A stretch of 64,000 bases of DNA from CAZNKU01 sp045541135 (GTDB taxonomy: Bacteria > Bacillota > Clostridia > Monoglobales > Firm-18). The translations under genes were made by a program, and so were the position numbers. The notes beneath the pieces are model-generated. The model saw only the letters and a program-made list of their open reading frames with translations, ran no database searches and was not told where the DNA came from. This document shows positions 59,484 to 64,000 of this stretch, piece after piece (position 1 is the stretch's first letter; the number at the start of each line of letters is the position of its first letter). Location of the stretch: positions 1 to 64,000 of the forward strand of contig JAZQIO010000028.1 in assembly GCA_045541135.1 (NCBI GenBank), given 5' to 3'.

Positions 59484-59858
59484 ATGTCATTGTTAGATAA
59501 ATTAGGTCAGGGTGTTCCGATTGCCATAATCGGATATGTTATGGTTTTTGTTGTTTTGGCAATTCTTTGGGGGATCATTGAATTGATGCATATTATTTTA
59601 ACACCTAAAACATCAAAAAACAAAAAGAAGGAAGAAGTAAAGGTTACACAGAATTCACTTATTGAGAAAGAAACAGAAGCTGTTGTCGAAACCGAACAGG
59701 TTGATGAAGGTGAATTGGTTGCGGTTTTGACTGCTGCTGTTGCTGCATCGCTTAACACTTCAACTTATAATTTAAAAATAAAATCTTTTAAACGCATAGA
59801 TACAAAAAATAATGCTTGGTCGAACGCATCAAGAAATGATGCAATTAATAAGTTTTAA
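59484..59858 (+). CDS. Decarboxylase gamma-type subunit (OadG family)
   Basis: This 124-aa small subunit has one membrane helix at about 13-37 (IAIIGYVMVFVVLAILWGIIELMHII), a charged Lys- and Glu-rich linker, and a C-terminal part containing ELVAVLTAAVAASLNTS, typical of OadG/MmdD proteins. It would assemble the soluble transferase on the OadB pump. AAGGAAG precedes the ATG. It is 19 bp after the carboxyltransferase gene. Confidence 0.85.
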   Translation: MSLLDKLGQGVPIAIIGYVMVFVVLAILWGIIELMHIILTPKTSKNKKKEEVKVTQNSLIEKETEAVVETEQVDEGELVAVLTAAVAASLNTSTYNLKIKSFKRIDTKNNAWSNASRNDAINKF

Positions 59859-59876
59859 TTTTGGAGGATTATAAAA

Positions 59877-60254
59877 ATGAGAAAATTTGTTATAAATGTA
59901 AATGGTAAATCCTATGATGTAGAAGTAGAAGAAATAAGAGATGGCGTTGCAGTTGCAACACCTGTTGTTACAGCTCCTGTTGCTGCACCTGCACCACAGA
60001 CTGCTCCTGCTGCGTCTCCAAAGGCTACAGGTACAGCCGGTTCAGTAAAAGTTGAAGCACCTATGCCCGGTACTGTTCTTAAAATGAACGTTAAGGTTGG
60101 CGATACTGTTGCTGAAGGACAGGCTGTTGCTGTTCTTGAAGCTATGAAGATGGAAAACGATATTGTTGCACCAAGTGCCGGTACAGTTGCATCCGTAAAC
60201 GTTTCTGTTGGTGATGCTGTAAACACAGGTGATGTACTTGTTACTCTTAACTAA
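59877..60254 (+). CDS. Biotin carboxyl carrier protein of the decarboxylase
   Basis: This 125-aa carrier has a short beta start, a Pro/Ala hinge (about 28-50) and a biotinyl domain (about 56-125). Lys91 in EAMKMEN is the biotinylation site. It shuttles CO2 between the carboxyltransferases and the membrane OadB-type subunit. GGAGG precedes the ATG. Confidence 0.95.
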   Translation: MRKFVINVNGKSYDVEVEEIRDGVAVATPVVTAPVAAPAPQTAPAASPKATGTAGSVKVEAPMPGTVLKMNVKVGDTVAEGQAVAVLEAMKMENDIVAPSAGTVASVNVSVGDAVNTGDVLVTLN

Positions 60255-60280
60255 GTAGTAATTAAGTAAAATACTACTTA
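60252..60280 (+). promoter_or_regulatory. Intercistronic hairpin in the decarboxylase operon
   Basis: A 9-bp perfect stem (60252-60260 with 60272-60280) lies between the carrier gene stop and the ribosome site of the beta-subunit gene, without a T run. It may shield the upstream mRNA from decay, giving more carrier than pump. Confidence 0.45.
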
Positions 60281-60296
60281 AGAAAGGGTGAAGATA

Positions 60297-61541
60297 TTGT
60301 TTAGTTTTTTGTTAGAAGGTATTGTTAAATTTTTTGAAAGTACAGGTATATACAAAATAATATCCGCCGCATCTAATCCTGATGTTGTATTCAAATTGGG
60401 AAGTGTTGATATTGGTACAATCGTTATGATTGGTATTGCTTGTCTTTTGGTTTATCTTGCAATAGGTAAGGGTTTTGAACCATTGCTTTTGCTACCTATC
60501 GCTTTTGGTATGTTGCTTGCAAATATGCCCGGTGCAAATTTGCTACATAATGAATTATTTGTTGGTGACGGTACAAATCCTAATTTTGTTGTTGATTACG
60601 GAGAAGTACTGAAAAATGGCGGTCTTTTAGATTTACTTTATATGGGCGTTAAACTTGGTATTTATCCATCGCTTATTTTCCTGGGTATTGGTACAATGAC
60701 AGACTTCAGTCCGCTTATTGCTAATCCCAAAAGCTTAATGCTTGGTGCTGCTGCACAGCTTGGTGTATTCGTAGCTTTCCTTGGCGCTTTGGTACTTGGT
60801 TTCTCAATTTATCAGGGCTTTGCTATCGGTATTATCGGCGGTGCTGACGGTCCTACAGCTATTTTGGTTACTAAATATACTGCTCCGGAATTATTGCCGG
60901 CTATTGCAATTGCGGCATATTCATATATGGCTTTGATTCCTATTATTCAGCCACCGATTATGAAATTGCTCACTACTAAAAAAGAACGTTCTGTTGTTAT
61001 GAAGACATTACGTCCTGTTTCAAGAATTGAAAAGCTATTGTTCCCTATTATTGTTACAATAGTTGTTGCTTTGATTGTTCCTGATGCCGTTCCTTTGGTA
61101 GGTATGCTTATGCTTGGTAACCTGTTTAAGGAAAGTGGTGTTGCTGACAGACTTTCTAAAACTGCCCAGAATGAACTTATGAACATTGTTACAATTTTCC
61201 TTGGTGTTACAGTTGGTGCTACAGCTTCTGCAAGTACATTCCTAAGACCACAAACTTTATATGTAATTGTACTTGGACTTGTTGCTTTCTCGATAAGTAC
61301 GAGCGGTGGCTTACTTGCCGGTAAGGTTATGTATATTCTCACAAAAGGTAAGATTAATCCGCTTATCGGTTCTGCAGGTGTATCTGCTGTTCCTATGGCT
61401 GCACGTGTTGCGCAGAATGTTGGTCAGAAGGAAGTTCCTACCAACTATCTTTTGATGCATGCTATGGGACCAAATGTTGCAGGTGTTATAGGTTCTGCGG
61501 TTGCGGCAGGTGTATTCCTGACATTCTTTAAGATTTTATAA
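60297..61541 (+). CDS. Na+-pumping decarboxylase beta subunit (OadB/MmdB)
   Basis: This 414-aa integral membrane pump couples decarboxylation of carboxybiotin to Na+ export. Family motifs include GADGPTAILVTKY, PPIMKLLTTKKERSVVM and AARVAQNVGQKE..NYLLMHAMGPNVAGVIGSAVAAG (in pieces). Start TTG 60297 gives a normal-length N-terminus with AAAGGGTG upstream; GTG 60288 is the alternative. It lies between the carrier and the OadA-type genes. Confidence 0.93.
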   Translation: MFSFLLEGIVKFFESTGIYKIISAASNPDVVFKLGSVDIGTIVMIGIACLLVYLAIGKGFEPLLLLPIAFGMLLANMPGANLLHNELFVGDGTNPNFVVDYGEVLKNGGLLDLLYMGVKLGIYPSLIFLGIGTMTDFSPLIANPKSLMLGAAAQLGVFVAFLGALVLGFSIYQGFAIGIIGGADGPTAILVTKYTAPELLPAIAIAAYSYMALIPIIQPPIMKLLTTKKERSVVMKTLRPVSRIEKLLFPIIVTIVVALIVPDAVPLVGMLMLGNLFKESGVADRLSKTAQNELMNIVTIFLGVTVGATASASTFLRPQTLYVIVLGLVAFSISTSGGLLAGKVMYILTKGKINPLIGSAGVSAVPMAARVAQNVGQKEVPTNYLLMHAMGPNVAGVIGSAVAAGVFLTFFKIL

Positions 61542-61556
61542 TTGGAGGTAAAAGTA

Positions 61557-62954
61557 ATGAGTAAAGTAAAAATTACCGAAACGGTTTTAAGAGATGCTCA
61601 TCAGTCACTTATTGCAACTCGTATGACAACTGACGAAATGTTGCCGATGATTGAGATGCTTGACGATATAGGTTATAATGCTTTGGAAGCATGGGGCGGT
61701 GCTACATTTGATTCATGCTTAAGATTTTTAAATGAAGACCCGTGGGAAAGACTAAGAAAAATTAAAGCTAAGGCAAAGAAGACACCTTTGCAGATGCTAT
61801 TCAGAGGTCAGAATATTTTGGGTTACAGACATTATGCTGATGATGTTGTAGAATATTTTGTACAGAAGTGTGTTGCTAATGGTATTGATATTATCAGAAT
61901 TTTTGATGCACTTAACGACATTAGAAACCTTGAAACAGCTATTAATGCTACAAAGAAGGAAAAAGGTCATGTTCAGGCTACTTTGTCTTATACAATCAGC
62001 CCTGTACACAATAATGAATCCTTTGTAAAATTAGCAAAAGATTTGGAAAATATGGGTGCTGATTCTATCTGTATTAAAGATATGGCAGGTCTTTTAACAC
62101 CATATGTTGCTTATGATTTGGTTAAGGACATCAAATCTTCTGTTAAAATTCCGATTGAACTTCACACACACTATACAAGCGGTGTTGCTTCAATGACATA
62201 CTTAAAAGCTATTGAAGCAGGTGTAGATATAGTTGACTGTGCATTGTCACCAATGGCTCTTGGTACATCACAGCCACCTACAGAACCGTTGGTAGCTACT
62301 TTAGCTGGTACTGAATACGATACAGGTCTTTCACTTGACAAATTGTCTGAAATTTCAGAATATGTTAAGACTTTAAGAGATAAATATATCTCAAGCGGTC
62401 TTTTGGATACAAAACTTTTGGGTGTTGACATTAACACACTTAAGTATCAGGTTCCCGGCGGTATGCTTTCAAATCTTGTTTCTCAGCTAAAACAGCAGGG
62501 TAAGGAAGATAAGCTTGACGATGTTTTGAGAGAAGTTCCTGAAGTCAGAAAAGATTTTGGTTATCCTCCACTTGTAACACCTTCAAGCCAGATTGTCGGT
62601 ACACAGGCTGTCCTTAACGTTCTTATGGGCGAAAGATACAAGATGGTTACCAAAGAATCAAAGGCTATCGTTAAGGGCGAATACGGTTCAACAACAGTTC
62701 CGATTGATCCGGAATTTGTGAAGAAAATTATCGGTGATGAAGAACCTATCACTTGTCGTCCTGCAGATTTAATTAAACCTGAGCTTGATAAACTACGTGC
62801 TGAAATTGCTGAATATATTGAACAAGATGAAGACGTACTTTCATATGCGTTGTTTGATCAGGTTGCAGTTAAATTCTTCAAAGAAAGACAGGCTGCAAAA
62901 TATAAGTTGGATCCGAATTTGGCTGATACAAAGGCTAAAACTCATCCATTTTAA
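61557..62954 (+). CDS. Pyruvate/oxaloacetate carboxyltransferase subunit (OadA / 5S-like)
   Basis: The 465-aa subunit is a TIM-barrel carboxyltransferase with the PYC_OADA C-terminal domain but no fused biotin domain. Metal and catalytic residues are visible: Asp13 (LRDAHQS), Lys174 (CIKDMAG, carbamylated in relatives), and His203 and His205 (ELHTHYT). It transfers CO2 between biotin and pyruvate/oxaloacetate. ATG 61557 has GGAGG eight bases upstream. With the MmdA-like subunit in the same operon it matches the 5S and 12S pair of propionibacterial transcarboxylase. Confidence 0.93.
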   Translation: MSKVKITETVLRDAHQSLIATRMTTDEMLPMIEMLDDIGYNALEAWGGATFDSCLRFLNEDPWERLRKIKAKAKKTPLQMLFRGQNILGYRHYADDVVEYFVQKCVANGIDIIRIFDALNDIRNLETAINATKKEKGHVQATLSYTISPVHNNESFVKLAKDLENMGADSICIKDMAGLLTPYVAYDLVKDIKSSVKIPIELHTHYTSGVASMTYLKAIEAGVDIVDCALSPMALGTSQPPTEPLVATLAGTEYDTGLSLDKLSEISEYVKTLRDKYISSGLLDTKLLGVDINTLKYQVPGGMLSNLVSQLKQQGKEDKLDDVLREVPEVRKDFGYPPLVTPSSQIVGTQAVLNVLMGERYKMVTKESKAIVKGEYGSTTVPIDPEFVKKIIGDEEPITCRPADLIKPELDKLRAEIAEYIEQDEDVLSYALFDQVAVKFFKERQAAKYKLDPNLADTKAKTHPF

Positions 62955-62972
62955 TATTTGATTATCTAAAAT

Positions 62973-63010
62973 ACGGTGTAATGACTTTGGCGTTCGTTAC
63001 ACCGTTTTTT
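62973..63010 (+). terminator. Intrinsic terminator of the decarboxylase operon
   Basis: A 9-bp stem (62973-62981 with 62997-63005) has a 15-nt loop and a run of six T. Confidence 0.85.
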
Positions 63011-63026
63011 GAGGAGAGATTTATCC

Positions 63027-63896
63027 ATGAGTAATACTGCTAATTTGTTGGAAAAGATTGAAAAAGCCTATCCGAAATTCAGTAAAGGTCAAAAAAAGAT
63101 TGCTAATTATATATTAAAAAATTATGAAAAGGCTGCATTTATGACAGCGGCTTCACTTAGTGAAAATACAGGTGTGAGTTGTTCTACGGTTGTACGCTTT
63201 GCGGTGGAACTTGGTTATGACGGATATCCCCAGCTTCAAAAGGCGTTGCATGAAATGGTAAGAACAAAGCTTACTGCTGTACAACGTATGGAAGTAACGT
63301 CCAATCGTATGGGTGATAAGGATGTTTTGTCTACTATACTGAATTATGACATTTTAAAAATCAAGCAAACACTTGAAGAAATAGACAAAGAAGCATTCGA
63401 AGAAGCTGTAAGCACAATTGTAAATGCAAAGAAAATTTATATTTTAGGTGTAAGAAGTTCTTCGTCACTTGCCGGTTTTTTAGGATTTTACCTCAATATC
63501 ATATTTGATAATGTCAGACTTATAAATACAACAAGTGCAAGTGAAATTTTCGAACAAATTATGAAAATTGATGAAGATGATGTTGTAATTGGTATTAGTT
63601 TTCCCCGTTACTCTGCAAGAACCTTAAAGGCAATACAATATGCCAAAAACCAAAATGCTAAGGTTGTTGCAATTACAGACAGTGAAACTTCACCACTTAC
63701 AAAATATGCAAACAATACTTTGATTGCAAGAAGTGATATTGCATCTTTTGTGGATTCTTTGGTTGCACCTCTTAGTGTTATCAATGCACTCATTGTGGCA
63801 CTTGGTATGATAAAAAAAGAAAATGTATACGACAGTTTTAACAAGCTTGAAAAAATTTGGGATGAATACAATGTATATGAAAAGGTTGATAAATAA
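63027..63896 (+). CDS. MurR/RpiR-family transcriptional regulator
   Basis: This 289-aa regulator has an N-terminal helix-turn-helix of the RpiR type (about 1-77; FSKGQKKIANYIL, SLSENTGVSCSTVVRFAVELGYDGYPQLQKAL in pieces) and a SIS sugar-phosphate-binding domain (about 110-250; KIYILGVRSSSSLAGF, VIGISFPRYSART, VVAITDSETSPL). GAGGAGAG precedes the ATG. It lies between the decarboxylase operon and a flavoprotein gene whose ATG overlaps its stop, so it probably controls that flavoprotein operon. Confidence 0.92.
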   Translation: MSNTANLLEKIEKAYPKFSKGQKKIANYILKNYEKAAFMTAASLSENTGVSCSTVVRFAVELGYDGYPQLQKALHEMVRTKLTAVQRMEVTSNRMGDKDVLSTILNYDILKIKQTLEEIDKEAFEEAVSTIVNAKKIYILGVRSSSSLAGFLGFYLNIIFDNVRLINTTSASEIFEQIMKIDEDDVVIGISFPRYSARTLKAIQYAKNQNAKVVAITDSETSPLTKYANNTLIARSDIASFVDSLVAPLSVINALIVALGMIKKENVYDSFNKLEKIWDEYNVYEKVDK

Positions 63897-64000
63897 TGAA
63901 AACTGATGTGGTTGTTATAGGTGGAGGCCCTGCCGGTTTATTTAGTGCAGCCATTGCCGCAAAAAACGGCAACAAAGTAATATTGATAGACAAAAATGAT
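63896..64000 (+). CDS. FAD-dependent oxidoreductase, HI0933/BaiN-like, N-terminal fragment
   Basis: The first 35 codons of a gene cut by the window edge are present. They encode the FAD-binding Rossmann start VVVIGGGPAGLFSA, then AIAAKNGNKVILIDKND, typical of HI0933-type flavoproteins. The ATG shares one base with the stop of the RpiR-type regulator gene. Nothing more can be said without the downstream sequence. Confidence 0.75.
   Translation, partial: MKTDVVVIGGGPAGLFSAAIAAKNGNKVILIDKND

Overview
The window is chromosomal DNA from a low-GC Gram-positive bacterium, most likely an uncultured gut-type member of class Clostridia. The evidence is AT-rich DNA, strong GGAGG-type ribosome binding sites, frequent TTG and GTG starts, many intrinsic terminators, and classic Firmicutes gene orders: recA-recX-rimO-pgsA, plsX-acpP-rnc-smc-ftsY, ylxM-ffh-rpsP-khpA-rimM-trmD, nadD-yqeK-rsfS and cysE-cysS-mrnC. 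Genus-level placement cannot be made from sequence reading alone. There are no rRNA genes, CRISPR arrays or prophage genes.

Region 1 (1-3.4 kb) holds an intact IS200-type element, two tRNA-Ser genes, a palindromic repeat cluster and a TetM/EF-G-like GTPase gene. Region 2 (3.4-17 kb) is an accessory carbohydrate region. It has a LacI-type regulator with a matching operator leading a minus-strand TIM-barrel isomerase and Gfo/Idh oxidoreductase operon. It also has an M20 amidohydrolase with an ABM-domain protein, a decayed second IS200-type copy, a beta-propeller protein divergent from a large GH42-like protein, a GH20-like enzyme and a second, cysteine-rich Gfo/Idh oxidoreductase. No transporter is present, and neither glycosidase-like protein has a signal peptide, so this looks like intracellular processing of imported sugars. 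A tRNA-Arg closes the region.

Region 3 (17-49 kb) is the housekeeping core, almost all on the + strand: nifS-thiI (tRNA thiolation), pncC, recA-recX, rimO, lipid synthesis (pgsA, plsX, acpP), rnc, smc, ftsY, ffh, ribosome maturation genes, nadD-yqeK-rsfS-leuS, rsmI, a secreted NlpC/P60 protein, a strongly diverged DapF-like epimerase, cysE-cysS-mrnC, a YitT protein and a split transketolase.

Region 4 (49-57 kb) contains an ECF sigma factor fused in frame to an unrecognised domain, a surface NAGPA-like protein with S-layer domains, a Zur-ZnuABC zinc uptake operon with a clear operator, and an EamA transporter. Region 5 (57-64 kb) holds a pseudouridine synthase and a five-gene Na+-pumping biotin decarboxylase operon with two different carboxyltransferase subunits, followed by an RpiR-type regulator and the start of a flavoprotein gene.

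The observations most worth following are the DapF-like protein that has lost its DAP-specific residues, the sigma factor fusion with an internal ribosome binding site and start, the hybrid transcarboxylase/decarboxylase operon, the hairpins that would silence read-through translation of both IS200-type copies, and the anomalous tRNA-Ser(UGA).
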